Assembly (NCBI GenBank): GCA_902535255.1 | Contig: CACASQ010000007.1 | Location: forward strand, 1 to 37,142 | Direction of reading: 5' to 3' | DNA: 37,142 nt | Source of the DNA: an uncultured Pelagibacteraceae bacterium | Lineage (GTDB): Bacteria > Pseudomonadota > Alphaproteobacteria > Pelagibacterales > Pelagibacteraceae | In this document: positions 1 to 8,795 of the stretch, in pieces | Layout of the letters: each line of letters starts with the position of its first letter | Numbering within the stretch: position 1 is the first letter of the stretch | Position numbers and translations under genes: made by a program | Notes under the pieces: model-generated | Seen by the model: only the letters and a program-made list of their open reading frames with translations | What the model was told of the DNA's origin: nothing | Databases searched by the model: none

Positions 1-1017
1 ATCGATAAAATATTTTATCTCATAATTTTTGAATTTTTGTACTACTTTTAATGTCTCACTAATTGGAAGAACAATTCTTAATAAGTTGCCTTTTAAACTT
101 TTAAAAACTTCTAAATTTTTAGTTCTACTCCAAAAAATATTACTTTGTTCATTATCTAGAATTGAAAGCTCTTGCTCCAAAAGATCTAATTCTTTAGACA
201 ATCTATTTAATCTTTGATCAACAGAATTTATTGGACCCTCAATTCTGATAGCGGTTAAGCCTCCCTCGTGCGTAAGATCATTTAAAACAAAATTTTTTGC
301 AAAATAATCCGGATAAAAGACCCCGCCCGATGGATCGGTTGAAGATGATAATCCTTTTCCAAGATAGTCCAATGCTTTTTTAAGATGAGGATTTTTTATT
401 ACTAAAGTTTTACTAGTTTCTGGTTTTGGTAGTACTTTTATTGAAAGTTCGGTTAATATTGTGAGTGTGCCGAAAGATCCTGATATTAATTTACTTAGGT
501 CATAACCAGTAACATTTTTAACTACCGTTCCACCAGATTTTATAGTTTCACCTTTTCCATTAATCCCTTGGAAACCAAGTATATGATCTCTAACGCTACC
601 AACTTTAAATCTTCTAGACCCAGCAAAATTACATGAGACAACTCCACCAATAGAACCACTGTTACTTACTCCAGAAAATAAATAACCGAAATCGTTTGGT
701 TCAAATGCTAGTTGTTGATTATTTTTATCAAGTTCTTCTACTATTTCTTTTAGTGGTGTGCCTGCTTTAGCTTTAATATAAAGCTCCTCAGGTTTGTAAT
801 CAATTATACCTCTATAGTCAGAGAGATCTAAAGTTTTTTCAGACTGAAAATTTCTTCCAATTTTATTTTTTGATTTTAAACCATTAATTTCTAAAGGAAT
901 GTTCTTTTTATAACAATTTTTAACTATCTCAACTATTTCTTCTCTAGAAGAGGGTTTAAAAATATTTTTATTAAAATCTAGGGATGTCTGGGAATTTTGT
1001 TTTTCCTCCATGGACAT
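1..1017 (-). CDS. glcE: Glycolate oxidase FAD-binding subunit GlcE (3' end cut by window edge)
   Basis: This is the second flavin-domain subunit of glycolate oxidase (GlcDEF), which oxidises glycolate to glyoxylate at the membrane. An open frame of 339 codons runs off the left edge without a stop. E. coli GlcE is about 350 residues, so only the C-terminal end should be missing. Visible PCMH-type FAD-binding features are GSIGGVVSCNFAGSRR, a VGSVRDHILG block and a GGTVVKNVTGYDLSKL block, typical of GlcE. The start is taken as the ATG at 1017, because a purine-rich GGAAGGAAGAG lies just upstream; a second in-frame ATG at 1011 is possible. The gene begins inside glcD and overlaps it by 47 bases in another frame, implying translational coupling. 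glcF would be expected beyond the left edge. Confidence 0.9.
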   Translation of the reverse strand, partial: MSMEEKQNSQTSLDFNKNIFKPSSREEIVEIVKNCYKKNIPLEINGLKSKNKIGRNFQSEKTLDLSDYRGIIDYKPEELYIKAKAGTPLKEIVEELDKNNQQLAFEPNDFGYLFSGVSNSGSIGGVVSCNFAGSRRFKVGSVRDHILGFQGINGKGETIKSGGTVVKNVTGYDLSKLISGSFGTLTILTELSIKVLPKPETSKTLVIKNPHLKKALDYLGKGLSSSTDPSGGVFYPDYFAKNFVLNDLTHEGGLTAIRIEGPINSVDQRLNRLSKELDLLEQELSILDNEQSNIFWSRTKNLEVFKSLKGNLLRIVLPISETLKVVQKFKNYEIKYFID

Positions 1018-2467
1018 GAACTCTTCCTTCCTCAGCACATTTTCTAAGTATTGGATAAACTTTGCCTGGATTTAATAACGAATTTGGATCTAAAGCCACT
1101 TTTATTGTTAGTTGTTGCTGTATATCTTTATCATTGAATGCCTCGCACATTAATTCTCTCTTCTCAATACCTACTCCGTGTTCACCCGTCAATGCGCCGC
1201 CTACTTTAACGCAATACTTTAAGATATCAGCTCCAAATTCCTCACATTTTCTTAAAGATTCTTTATCATTTGCATCAAACATTATTAAAGGATGAAGATT
1301 TCCATCTCCAGCGTGGAATGCATTGGCTACTGGCAAGTTATACTTCTTAGACAACCTTGAGATTTCATTTAATACTTCAGCTAGCTTTCCTCTAGGAATC
1401 GACCCATCCATACACATGTAATCAGGTGCTAAAACTCCACAAGCTGGGAAAGCTGCTTTTCTACCAGCCCAAAATTTAAGTCTCTCTTCATTTGATTTAC
1501 TTATTTTTAAACTTGAAGAATTATTTTTTTCAGCAATTTCTTTTGCCTTCTGGATGTAAGCCTCAACTTCGTGCTCTGTTCCGTCAAATTCTATAATCAT
1601 CATTGCCTCAGCATCAGTTGGATAACCTGCTTTGGAATAATCGTTAGTTGCTTTTGTTAAAGCTTTATCCATTATTTCCATACCGGCTGGTATACATCCC
1701 TCTGCGATTATTTGTGCAACACAGTTTCCTGCGTCTTCAATTGAGGGAAATCCCACTAAAGCTGCTTTGACTACTTCAGGAGATTTTAAAATTTTTACAG
1801 TAACCTCTGTTATAACTCCAAGCAAACCCTCTGAACCTGTCATCAAACCTAGGAAATCATATCCTTCTGCATCCATTGCTTTTCCACCGAACCTAGTTAT
1901 GGTTCCATCCATCAAGACTACCTCGATACCCAAAAGGTTATTAGTTGTAGCGCCATATTTGAGAGAATGAACTCCACCAGAGTTCTCAGCAACATTTCCA
2001 CCTATAGAACATGCAATTTGACTTGACGGGTCTGGAGCGTAATAAAAACCTTTATCCTGAACAGCGTGAGTAATTGCCAAGTTTGTAACGCAAGGTTGTG
2101 TGACTACACATCTATTTTCATAATCAATTTCAATAATTTTATTAAATTTACCCATTGCAATTAATACACAATCTTCTAAAGGCATAGAACCACCAGATAA
2201 ACCTGTTCCGGCTCCTCTTGGAACTACTTTAATTTTATTTTCGTTACAATATTTTAAAATTTTGCTGACTTCTTTTACGGTCTCAGGCATAACTACTAAA
2301 AGGGGCATTTGTCTATATGCTGTCAAACCGTCAGTTTCAAAAGGTCTTAATTCGTCAGGACTTGAAAGAACGTTTTTTGGATTAATAATTCCACGTAGAT
2401 CTAAAGCAATTTTGTCTTTTTTAGACATTATTGCATCATCAACTTTTGGCATTTGTAAACTGCTCAT
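971..2467 (-). CDS. glcD: Glycolate oxidase subunit GlcD (FAD-linked)
   Basis: The catalytic FAD subunit of glycolate oxidase, converting glycolate (possibly also D-lactate) to glyoxylate. It is 498 residues, the usual length. The N-terminal half is a PCMH FAD-binding domain with the PRGAGTGLSGGS motif at about residues 83-94 and SIGGNVAENSGGVHSLKYG further on. The C-terminal half carries the FAD-oxidase C signatures NAFHAGDGNLHP and GGALTGEHGVG. The frame is open to a TTG at 2473, but the ATG at 2467 is preferred because an AGGA Shine-Dalgarno sits about six bases before it. The aminotransferase gene ends eight bases upstream and glcE overlaps the 3' end, so the three are probably one transcript. 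Confidence 0.95.
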   Translation of the reverse strand: MSSLQMPKVDDAIMSKKDKIALDLRGIINPKNVLSSPDELRPFETDGLTAYRQMPLLVVMPETVKEVSKILKYCNENKIKVVPRGAGTGLSGGSMPLEDCVLIAMGKFNKIIEIDYENRCVVTQPCVTNLAITHAVQDKGFYYAPDPSSQIACSIGGNVAENSGGVHSLKYGATTNNLLGIEVVLMDGTITRFGGKAMDAEGYDFLGLMTGSEGLLGVITEVTVKILKSPEVVKAALVGFPSIEDAGNCVAQIIAEGCIPAGMEIMDKALTKATNDYSKAGYPTDAEAMMIIEFDGTEHEVEAYIQKAKEIAEKNNSSSLKISKSNEERLKFWAGRKAAFPACGVLAPDYMCMDGSIPRGKLAEVLNEISRLSKKYNLPVANAFHAGDGNLHPLIMFDANDKESLRKCEEFGADILKYCVKVGGALTGEHGVGIEKRELMCEAFNDKDIQQQLTIKVALDPNSLLNPGKVYPILRKCAEEGRVHVHGGKTKFPDIPRF

Positions 2468-2475
2468 AATCAATC

Positions 2476-3639
2476 CTACTTAAGCATTTTTGAAATTTTA
2501 TCTAGTGCTTTTTGAATGTTATCCCTTGATGCAGCAAAGCTAAAACGAACGAAATCTATTGATGTTTTGCCGAAAGCTGTTCCAGGAACAATTGCCACAC
2601 CTGCCTCATGCATACATTTCTTTGAAAATTCACTTCCACTCATGCCTGTTCCCTTTACATTCGGAAAAGCGTAAAACGCACCACCAGGCATACTGCATTC
2701 TACTCCTGGTAAATCGTTTAATCCTTTATGAATCAATTTTCTTCTTTGATCAAATTTTTCCATCATTTGATGTATAGAGTCATCGGGTCCATCTAATGCT
2801 GCTATTCCAGCAAATTGGGAAGGTGCATTTACACAAGAGAAACTATTTATAGCTAATTTAGTTACATGAGGAATTAATTTTTCTGGCCATACACTCCAAC
2901 CCATTCTCCAGCCTGTCATTGAGTAAGCTTTGCTCCATCCATCCAAAACAATTAATCTATCTTGTAAATCTGGATAATTAAAAAAAGTTGGCATTTCTTT
3001 TCCATCAAAAATTTGTCTACTATAAATTTCATCACTAAGTATTGTGACATGTGGATGTTTCTTTAATCCTTCAGCAAGAAAGTCGATAGCTGGTTTTTCA
3101 ACAAAACTCCCAGTTGGATTATTAGGATTTATTAAAATAACAAGTCGGGTTTTATCAGTTATTAAAGATAAAATTTTTTCAGGATCAAACTTTAAATCTT
3201 TTTCTTTAGTCAAGTCATAAGGAACTGATTTAGCGCCAGTATAATTAATCATTGACTCGTAAATTGGAAAACCAGGAGTTGGGTGAACAATCTCTGCGCC
3301 AGACTCGCCGATCATTTGTATCGCAAAATACATTGTGGGTTTACCGCCTGGCATAATCATAATTCGTTCAGGGTTAACTTCTTTTTTATATAAACTTTTA
3401 ATTTTCCTTGAAACTGCTTGCCTGCATTCAACAATTCCATTTGCTAAAACATATCCATGGTGTCCGTCATCAATTGCTTTTTTTGCTGCATCCATAATAT
3501 GTTTAGGTGTCATAAAATCTGGTTGACCTAAACCTAAGTGAATCATTTCTTTTCCTTGAGCTTCAAGTTTCTTAGCTTCAGCTAAGACGCTGAAAGCGGT
3601 TTCTGTTCCAAGTCTTTCTAGATTTTTTGCTAATTTCAT
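2476..3639 (-). CDS. PLP-dependent class I/II aminotransferase
   Basis: A fold-type I, PLP-dependent aminotransferase of 387 residues. It shows NPNNPTG at 171-177, the Schiff-base lysine K237 in DGWSKAYSMTGWRMGW, and the carboxylate-binding arginine region following it. Relatives are usually annotated as aspartate aminotransferases, but PGGKPTMYFAI and PGFPIYES mark a subgroup whose amino donor cannot be read from sequence. It sits directly upstream of glcD (eight bases apart) and downstream of a 2-hydroxyacid dehydrogenase, so the context suggests that it transaminates glyoxylate to glycine or pyruvate to alanine. That role is inference from position only. The ATG at 3639 is the natural start. 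Confidence 0.85.
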   Translation of the reverse strand: MKLAKNLERLGTETAFSVLAEAKKLEAQGKEMIHLGLGQPDFMTPKHIMDAAKKAIDDGHHGYVLANGIVECRQAVSRKIKSLYKKEVNPERIMIMPGGKPTMYFAIQMIGESGAEIVHPTPGFPIYESMINYTGAKSVPYDLTKEKDLKFDPEKILSLITDKTRLVILINPNNPTGSFVEKPAIDFLAEGLKKHPHVTILSDEIYSRQIFDGKEMPTFFNYPDLQDRLIVLDGWSKAYSMTGWRMGWSVWPEKLIPHVTKLAINSFSCVNAPSQFAGIAALDGPDDSIHQMMEKFDQRRKLIHKGLNDLPGVECSMPGGAFYAFPNVKGTGMSGSEFSKKCMHEAGVAIVPGTAFGKTSIDFVRFSFAASRDNIQKALDKISKMLK

Positions 3640-3688
3640 ATTTTTAACCTAGTATTTATTAACACTTTTGCAAACTAGTTTTTTTGCA

Positions 3689-4837
3689 TCACCTATATAC
3701 GATTTTCGTTTTATTTAGCTCTTTTATACTTTTACACCCAAGTAAAATCATATCTCTCCTTATTTCATCCCTCATTCTCTTTAAAATTTGCTCTACTCCT
3801 TTTTGTCCACCAGCTCCTAGTGCAAATAAAAAACCTTTTCCAAAACTACATGCCGTTGCTCCTAAAGAAAGAGCTTTAAGAACATGGGTCCCTCTTCGAA
3901 TTCCACCGTCCAAAATTATTTCAATTTTTCCTCCGACCTCGTCAGCTATTGCTGGTAACTGATCAAAAGGTGATCTGGATCCATCAAGTTGTCTACCTCC
4001 ATGATTTGAGAGCATTATAGCGGAGGCTCCAATATCAACTGCTCTTTTTGCATCGTCTACAGACATCACTCCTTTTAAAGCAAACGGCCCACCCCATTTC
4101 TTAACAACGTATTCAGCATCCTTCCAACTCATTGCGGGATCGTATTGTTCATTAATATATTCCATTACTCCTTTTGCAATACTTGATCCTTTTTTAGTCC
4201 AATGAGAAACGTTAGCTAATTGAAACTTTTCATGTGTTAAATAATTAAATGCCCACTTAGGGTGAGTTGCAAAACTCATTAAACTTTTTAAAGTGAGTTT
4301 AGGAGGTGTGGTAAAACCCCATCTATGATCTCTTTCTCTATTCCCAGCAACTACAGTATCAACAGTTAGACACATTGCTTTGAATCCGGAGCTTTTGCAT
4401 CTTTCAATTAAATTATCTGTTAAACCTTGATCTTTGTGTATGTAAAGTTGAAAAAGTTTCGGACCCCCAGAAATATTAGCAATCTCCTCAATTGATGACG
4501 TCGCCATAGTAGACATACTGTAAAAAGTTCCAAATTTTTCAGCAGCTTTGGCTGAGGCTTTATCTCCATCATGATGGTAAAGCCTTTGCATTGCAGTAGG
4601 TGATAAGAATATAGGCAAATCAATTCTTTGTCCAAAAACCTCAGTGGATAAATCTGGTTCTCCTACGCTAGCTAAAATATTGGGAACTAAGTCACACTTT
4701 AAAAAAGACTCGGTATTTCTTTTAAGTGTAGTTTCATCATCAGAACCACCATCGATATAATGAAAAATAGGAGCAGGTAAATTTTTTTTTGCTAGTTTTC
4801 TAAAATCATCAAAATTATAACAATCGTTTAAATTCAT
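3689..4837 (-). CDS. lldD: FMN-dependent alpha-hydroxy-acid dehydrogenase (LldD / L-lactate dehydrogenase family)
   Basis: A TIM-barrel flavoprotein of 382 residues that oxidises an L-2-hydroxy acid, most likely L-lactate to pyruvate, passing electrons to the respiratory chain. It has the family signature SNHGGRQLD with catalytic H279 and substrate-binding R282, FMN-contacting K255 (FALKGVMS), the phosphate-binding DGGIRRGTHVLKAL stretch, and an N-terminal start typical of the family (FDDFRKLAKKNLPAP, then YIDGG). No cytochrome b2 domain or signal peptide is present. Glycolate or another 2-hydroxy acid is an alternative substrate given the glc neighbours. The gene starts five bases after the PagL-like gene, and a 49-base gap separates it from the aminotransferase. 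Confidence 0.88.
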   Translation of the reverse strand: MNLNDCYNFDDFRKLAKKNLPAPIFHYIDGGSDDETTLKRNTESFLKCDLVPNILASVGEPDLSTEVFGQRIDLPIFLSPTAMQRLYHHDGDKASAKAAEKFGTFYSMSTMATSSIEEIANISGGPKLFQLYIHKDQGLTDNLIERCKSSGFKAMCLTVDTVVAGNRERDHRWGFTTPPKLTLKSLMSFATHPKWAFNYLTHEKFQLANVSHWTKKGSSIAKGVMEYINEQYDPAMSWKDAEYVVKKWGGPFALKGVMSVDDAKRAVDIGASAIMLSNHGGRQLDGSRSPFDQLPAIADEVGGKIEIILDGGIRRGTHVLKALSLGATACSFGKGFLFALGAGGQKGVEQILKRMRDEIRRDMILLGCKSIKELNKTKIVYR

Positions 4838-4842
4838 TGTTA

Positions 4843-5346
4843 TTAAAAATTTTTTGAAAAAGTTATATGCTGATTATCCGTTCCTGGATTGGTATCACCC
4901 CAATCATTATTTGAGATGTGACTATAGCTATAACTTAATTTTGAATTTTCAAAGAGATCAAAACCAACTTTTATCTCACTTTTAAATTCTAAAATACTTC
5001 CTAAATCTTTCCCATCCCCTTTTTCATAATAGCCTGGAGTAAAACTTGGTAAAATTTTAATTGGGCCTATATCATATTGACCTTCTACGCCCGTATAAAA
5101 ATAAACAGAACTTTTACCAGTTACAAAAGCTCCAGTAACTGGCTTAAATTTTCCTAGCAATGTATCTCGAAATAAATCTGGATTTTTATGTTCTATACCA
5201 AACAAGGATGTTTTATCGTCTCCCTCTTTATCGATTACATCAAAAGTTCCAGTATAAAATGACAAATTCGTATCCGTTTCGTCAGTTATTGCTGATGTAA
5301 ACAAAAACAGTGAAGTTAACAAAACTATAAAAATTCTAAATTTCAT
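4843..5346 (-). CDS. PagL-like lipid A deacylase / acyloxyacyl hydrolase family outer-membrane protein
   Basis: A secreted protein of 167 residues: a hydrophobic signal peptide (MKFRIFIVLLTSLFLFTSA) is followed by alternating beta-strand-like segments and a C-terminal phenylalanine, as in small outer-membrane barrels. The end resembles PagL (lipid A 3-O-deacylase): H143-x-S145-N, then NPGTDNQ, closing with ITFSKNF. In PagL the catalytic triad is His, Ser at +2 and Glu at +14; here the +14 position is Asp157. The frame is open from a TTG at 5361, but the ATG at 5346 begins exactly at the signal peptide. It lies between ccmH and lldD on the same strand. Family assignment is from motif memory, and enzymatic activity is unproven. 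Confidence 0.65.
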   Translation of the reverse strand: MKFRIFIVLLTSLFLFTSAITDETDTNLSFYTGTFDVIDKEGDDKTSLFGIEHKNPDLFRDTLLGKFKPVTGAFVTGKSSVYFYTGVEGQYDIGPIKILPSFTPGYYEKGDGKDLGSILEFKSEIKVGFDLFENSKLSYSYSHISNNDWGDTNPGTDNQHITFSKNF

Positions 5347-5390
5347 TTTTAAAAAATACAACTAAATGGCTAATAAGTACAGTTGGCAAT

Positions 5391-5759
5391 TTACACCTTT
5401 TTTGACCGTTTTTTAATTAAAAAAACAATAATAAAGCCCCCGACGACTAAGACAATATAAGGGAAAAACCAAAGTAAAAAGTTTTCAAGATTAAATTTTG
5501 GTTTGTAAAGAATCCAGTCTCCATATTTATCTGATAGGAAATCATAGATCTCTTCCTCGGTTTTACCTTGGTTAATCAGATCCTTTACAACCATTTTAAG
5601 AGTTTGAGCAAAGTCAGAATTTGAATCCGCTATTGATTGTCCCTGGCAGACTAGGCATCGTAGGTTTTTATGTATAGTATTCTGGTCTACAATTTGATTT
5701 GCAGAAAGAATTGAAGAAAAGTGTAAGAAGAAGATCAATGCGTATATTTTTATTTTCAT
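5391..5759 (-). CDS. ccmH: Cytochrome c maturation protein CcmH
   Basis: The membrane-anchored thiol oxidoreductase of system I cytochrome c biogenesis, which reduces apocytochrome CXXCH cysteines with CcmG before heme ligation. At 122 residues it is the short CcmH form without the CcmI-like tetratricopeptide domain. A signal peptide (residues 1-20) is followed by the hallmark LRCLVCQGQSIADS (C35 and C38), the conserved KYGDWILYKP segment and one transmembrane helix near the C-terminus with a basic KKRSKK tail. The start ATG overlaps the ccmG stop by four bases. It is the last ccm gene of the run. Confidence 0.95.
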   Translation of the reverse strand: MKIKIYALIFFLHFSSILSANQIVDQNTIHKNLRCLVCQGQSIADSNSDFAQTLKMVVKDLINQGKTEEEIYDFLSDKYGDWILYKPKFNLENFLLWFFPYIVLVVGGFIIVFLIKKRSKKV

Positions 5760-6277
5760 AAAGAATTAATTACTTCTAATATATCATCATAGTCTTTTAA
5801 ATTAAGCGGACCTATGAATTTTTTCTTAATAATATATTTGTTATCAATTAAAATACTTTCTGGAATACCGTAGATACCATAATTTACGGATTCTTTGCCT
5901 GAAGTATCTTTAGCTAAATAATCGTATGGATTTCCCAAATCTTTTAAAAACTTAAGTGCATTAATTTTTTTATCTTTGAAGTTAACCCCTAATATTTTTA
6001 AATTTTGTTCTTTTGAGAGTTTTATTAAAATAGGATGCTCTATTCTACAAGGAGCACACCATGATGCCCAAAAGTTTATTAAAGTGTAATTGTTCTTTTT
6101 AAAATCTTCTTCTGTAAAAATTTTTTTATGTTCTAAACTTTCAAACTTAATTTTGTTTAATTTGTTTCCAATTAAATGTTCGGTATTGTAATCAGTGCTT
6201 TTATTTAAAGATATAAAAAATACTCCTAATAAAAAAATTAAGACTATTAATACAATAAATTTAATTGTTTTTGGCAT
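5756..6277 (-). CDS. ccmG: Thiol:disulfide interchange protein CcmG/DsbE
   Basis: A periplasmic, membrane-tethered thioredoxin-like protein of 173 residues that delivers reductant to the apocytochrome c haem-binding cysteines. An N-terminal anchor helix (about residues 6-24) precedes a thioredoxin fold with NFWASWCAPCRIEHP (redox cysteines C74 and C77) and a cis-proline loop at YGIYGIPESILID, which is characteristic of CcmG. It overlaps ccmF by 17 bases at its start and ccmH by four at its end, fitting a co-translated operon. Confidence 0.94.
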   Translation of the reverse strand: MPKTIKFIVLIVLIFLLGVFFISLNKSTDYNTEHLIGNKLNKIKFESLEHKKIFTEEDFKKNNYTLINFWASWCAPCRIEHPILIKLSKEQNLKILGVNFKDKKINALKFLKDLGNPYDYLAKDTSGKESVNYGIYGIPESILIDNKYIIKKKFIGPLNLKDYDDILEVINSL

Positions 6278-8135
6278 TTCTAAATAAGCTTAAAAAACCG
6301 CCGAAGGATAAAGCAATCACTGATATCCAAATCCAAATCATAAGTGGTTTCTTTTGAAATTTAATATTGTAATAATCTGAGCGATCAATATTACTCATCG
6401 TTAAATAGTAATCTCTCAAGAAATTTGTTTGTATAGAGGCTTCATAAGTTAGAGTTTGAGGGTTATCATATATCCTTATTTCAGGTTTAAGAGTTCTGTC
6501 TTCATTGGTTGACAAATTATTAACGTTAAGCACACCCACAACTGATTTATAATTGGATTTTTGGGTTAATTCTAAGTCTTGTAAAATAAATTTATAGTTA
6601 TCAATTTTTTTACTTTCACCTAACTTCAAATTAAAATCTTTTTCCTCAGAAAAATTATGATTCAGTCCAATAAATAAAATTAAAAAACCAAATGAAAGAT
6701 GGGAGACTATTCTTGAAAAATTTATATTTTGTGTTTTTAGGATATCAGAAACAGAAGATATGATAAGGAACAAAGACGAAATAATAATCAAATTTGAAAT
6801 AAAACTATAGCTTTTAAATAAGTAAACTATAGTAAAATTTATTATGATTGATCCTGCGATTATATAAAATATATTTTTGAAATTTGTAAATTTATTTTTT
6901 ATCCATCTTGTTTGAGGTCCAATAGCCATTAAGAATAAAAAAATAATTACTATGGGTATGATTACAGAATTGTAAAAAGGCGGTCCCACTGAAATCTTAC
7001 TACTTGTCAACGCGTCAGTAAAAATTGGGTATAAAGTACCCAAAAGAACTGTGATTAGATAAAACATCATAAACCAATTATTTATCAAGACAAATGTCTC
7101 TTTACTATTTGAATTAATTATGTCGTTAGCTGGTTTATATTTTTTAAATAAAAAGAAAATTGATGTTAAAATCATCAAACTTAGAAAAATTAAAATATAA
7201 ATTCCCCTAGATGGATCATTGGCAAAAGTATGTACTGAATTTAATATTCCCGACCTTACTAAAAAAGTACCCATGACACTCAATATAAAAGTTAATAAAC
7301 AAAGAATTATTGTCCAAAAATAAAGAGAATTTCTTTTTTCCAAAACTAGTAGAGAATGAATTAGAGCTGTCATTGCAAACCACGGCAATAGCGAGGCATT
7401 TTCAACAGGATCCCAGAACCAAAACCCTCCCCAACCTAATTCATAGTATGCCCATATGGAACCTACTAAAATTCCTAAAGTTTGAAATGTCCAAGAAATC
7501 AACACCCAACTCTTAATTGATTGAGCAAATAATTTGTTGGAATAATTCGTAATCATTGAAGCCATTGCTGCTGAAAAATATATTGATGAACCTACAAAGC
7601 CTATGTAAAGCAATGGAGGATGAATTGCTAAAGCAGGATCTTGTAAAATCGGATTTAATCCGAGTCCTTCTTTTGGAATAGGATTAACGAAACTAAAAGG
7701 ATTTGAATTTAATAGAATAAAAAATAAAAATCCTAAAATCAATAAATTCTGAATTATTAAAGTATGAAGTCTATAATTTTTTGGATGGTTTTTATTTAAG
7801 ATTAAAAATAAAAAAGAAAAAATTGTAAGAATAATTACCCAAAGCAACAAACTTCCCTCATGATTACCCCAAGTTCCAGAAATTTTATAAAAAATTGGTT
7901 TTAAAGAGTGCGAATTTTGATACACAGTTATCAAAGAAAAATCTGAAACTAAAAAGGCAGCTACAAGCGTAAAAAAACATATTAAAATAGTGGTGCATTG
8001 TAATAAACTTAGCTGATAGATATTTCTTGAAATTATATTATTTGGCAATCTTATACATTTTAAAGAATAGTAAATAATTAAAAAACTTAGTAAAATATTT
8101 AAAAGTAATATTAAATTTCCAGTGTTACTTAGCAT
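6261..8135 (-). CDS. ccmF: Cytochrome c haem lyase subunit CcmF
   Basis: A large polytopic membrane protein of 624 residues that takes haem from CcmE and ligates it to reduced apocytochrome c. The family landmarks are present: WGNHEGSLLLW from W89, the periplasmic tryptophan-rich haem-handling motif WGGFWFWDPVENASLLPW at 234-251, and a C-terminal soluble domain followed by a final helix. Conserved periplasmic histidines (H92, H171) are seen. It overlaps ccmE by 11 bases and ccmG by 17. Nothing appears truncated. Confidence 0.95.
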   Translation of the reverse strand: MLSNTGNLILLLNILLSFLIIYYSLKCIRLPNNIISRNIYQLSLLQCTTILICFFTLVAAFLVSDFSLITVYQNSHSLKPIFYKISGTWGNHEGSLLLWVIILTIFSFLFLILNKNHPKNYRLHTLIIQNLLILGFLFFILLNSNPFSFVNPIPKEGLGLNPILQDPALAIHPPLLYIGFVGSSIYFSAAMASMITNYSNKLFAQSIKSWVLISWTFQTLGILVGSIWAYYELGWGGFWFWDPVENASLLPWFAMTALIHSLLVLEKRNSLYFWTIILCLLTFILSVMGTFLVRSGILNSVHTFANDPSRGIYILIFLSLMILTSIFFLFKKYKPANDIINSNSKETFVLINNWFMMFYLITVLLGTLYPIFTDALTSSKISVGPPFYNSVIIPIVIIFLFLMAIGPQTRWIKNKFTNFKNIFYIIAGSIIINFTIVYLFKSYSFISNLIIISSLFLIISSVSDILKTQNINFSRIVSHLSFGFLILFIGLNHNFSEEKDFNLKLGESKKIDNYKFILQDLELTQKSNYKSVVGVLNVNNLSTNEDRTLKPEIRIYDNPQTLTYEASIQTNFLRDYYLTMSNIDRSDYYNIKFQKKPLMIWIWISVIALSFGGFLSLFRNAKNN

Positions 8136-8553
8136 TATTTTTCATTATGTTTTTTAATTCTGGAGGCATATAATTTTCATCATGTTTAGCTAAAATCCTA
8201 TCAGCTATAAAAAATTTTTTGTCTTGTAATTTTCCTTCTGCTACTACACCTTTGCCCTCTGCAAATAAATTTGGTATCGTGCCTTTAAAACTAACTTTAA
8301 TCTCATTTTTGAAGTCTGTAATAATAAATATAATTTCTTGATCTTTTATATTTAAAGTATTTTTTTTTACCATTCCACCTACCCTAATTTTTTTATCAAA
8401 ATTAATATCTTGACTAACTTTAATATCTGTTGGTGAGTTAAAATATAAAATGTTCTTGTTCAGTGCGTTTAAAATCAAAAAAACTCCAAAGACAGAAGCA
8501 GATAAAAACACTGCTAAAAGAGAGGCTCTTTTTTTTACTTTTTTTGGAAGCAT
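8125..8553 (-). CDS. ccmE: Periplasmic haem chaperone CcmE
   Basis: A haem chaperone of 142 residues, tethered by an N-terminal helix (about 9-30), that binds haem covalently and passes it to CcmF. The body is an OB-fold-like domain, and the haem-attachment histidine is H124 within LAKHDENYMPPE, the HxxxY form (Y128). The basic KKVKKR start places the N-terminus in the cytoplasm. It overlaps ccmF by 11 bases and follows ccmD after eight. Confidence 0.94.
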   Translation of the reverse strand: MLPKKVKKRASLLAVFLSASVFGVFLILNALNKNILYFNSPTDIKVSQDINFDKKIRVGGMVKKNTLNIKDQEIIFIITDFKNEIKVSFKGTIPNLFAEGKGVVAEGKLQDKKFFIADRILAKHDENYMPPELKNIMKNNAK

Positions 8554-8561
8554 TAAATGCT

Positions 8562-8795
8562 TTAGATTGTTTTATTATTAGATGTTAAAACTTTAGAAGC
8601 GATTTTTGAATTTTCTAAAACTATTTTTTTCTTTTCAGCAGAAAGTGCCTCGATTTCTTCAACAAATTCCTTTTCGTACTTCTTGAGTGTTTTACGTGTC
8701 TTGAAATAAAAAATTGCACAAATTAAAAATGTTATGGCGAAAGAAGACCAAACAAAAATGCCATATCCATTCATAAATATTAAACTGTTTATCAT
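8562..8795 (-). CDS. ccmD: Haem exporter accessory protein CcmD
   Basis: A small single-span membrane protein (77 residues) that helps CcmC load haem onto CcmE and release holo-CcmE. It has a GYGIFVWSSFAITFLICAIFYF membrane segment (about 10-31) and then a basic, charged cytoplasmic tail, the usual CcmD shape. The tail is somewhat longer than in many homologues. Assignment rests on this topology and on its place between ccmC (4-base overlap) and ccmE. Confidence 0.88.
   Translation of the reverse strand: MINSLIFMNGYGIFVWSSFAITFLICAIFYFKTRKTLKKYEKEFVEEIEALSAEKKKIVLENSKIASKVLTSNNKTI

Noticed and set aside
29-217. Short plus-strand open frame of 62 codons
   Set aside because: It lies antisense to glcE, whose minus-strand frame is continuous and carries family motifs.
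3684-3962. Plus-strand open frame of 92 codons
   Set aside because: Entirely antisense to the lldD-like gene, with low-complexity Ser/Ile/Leu composition and no ribosome site or recognisable family.
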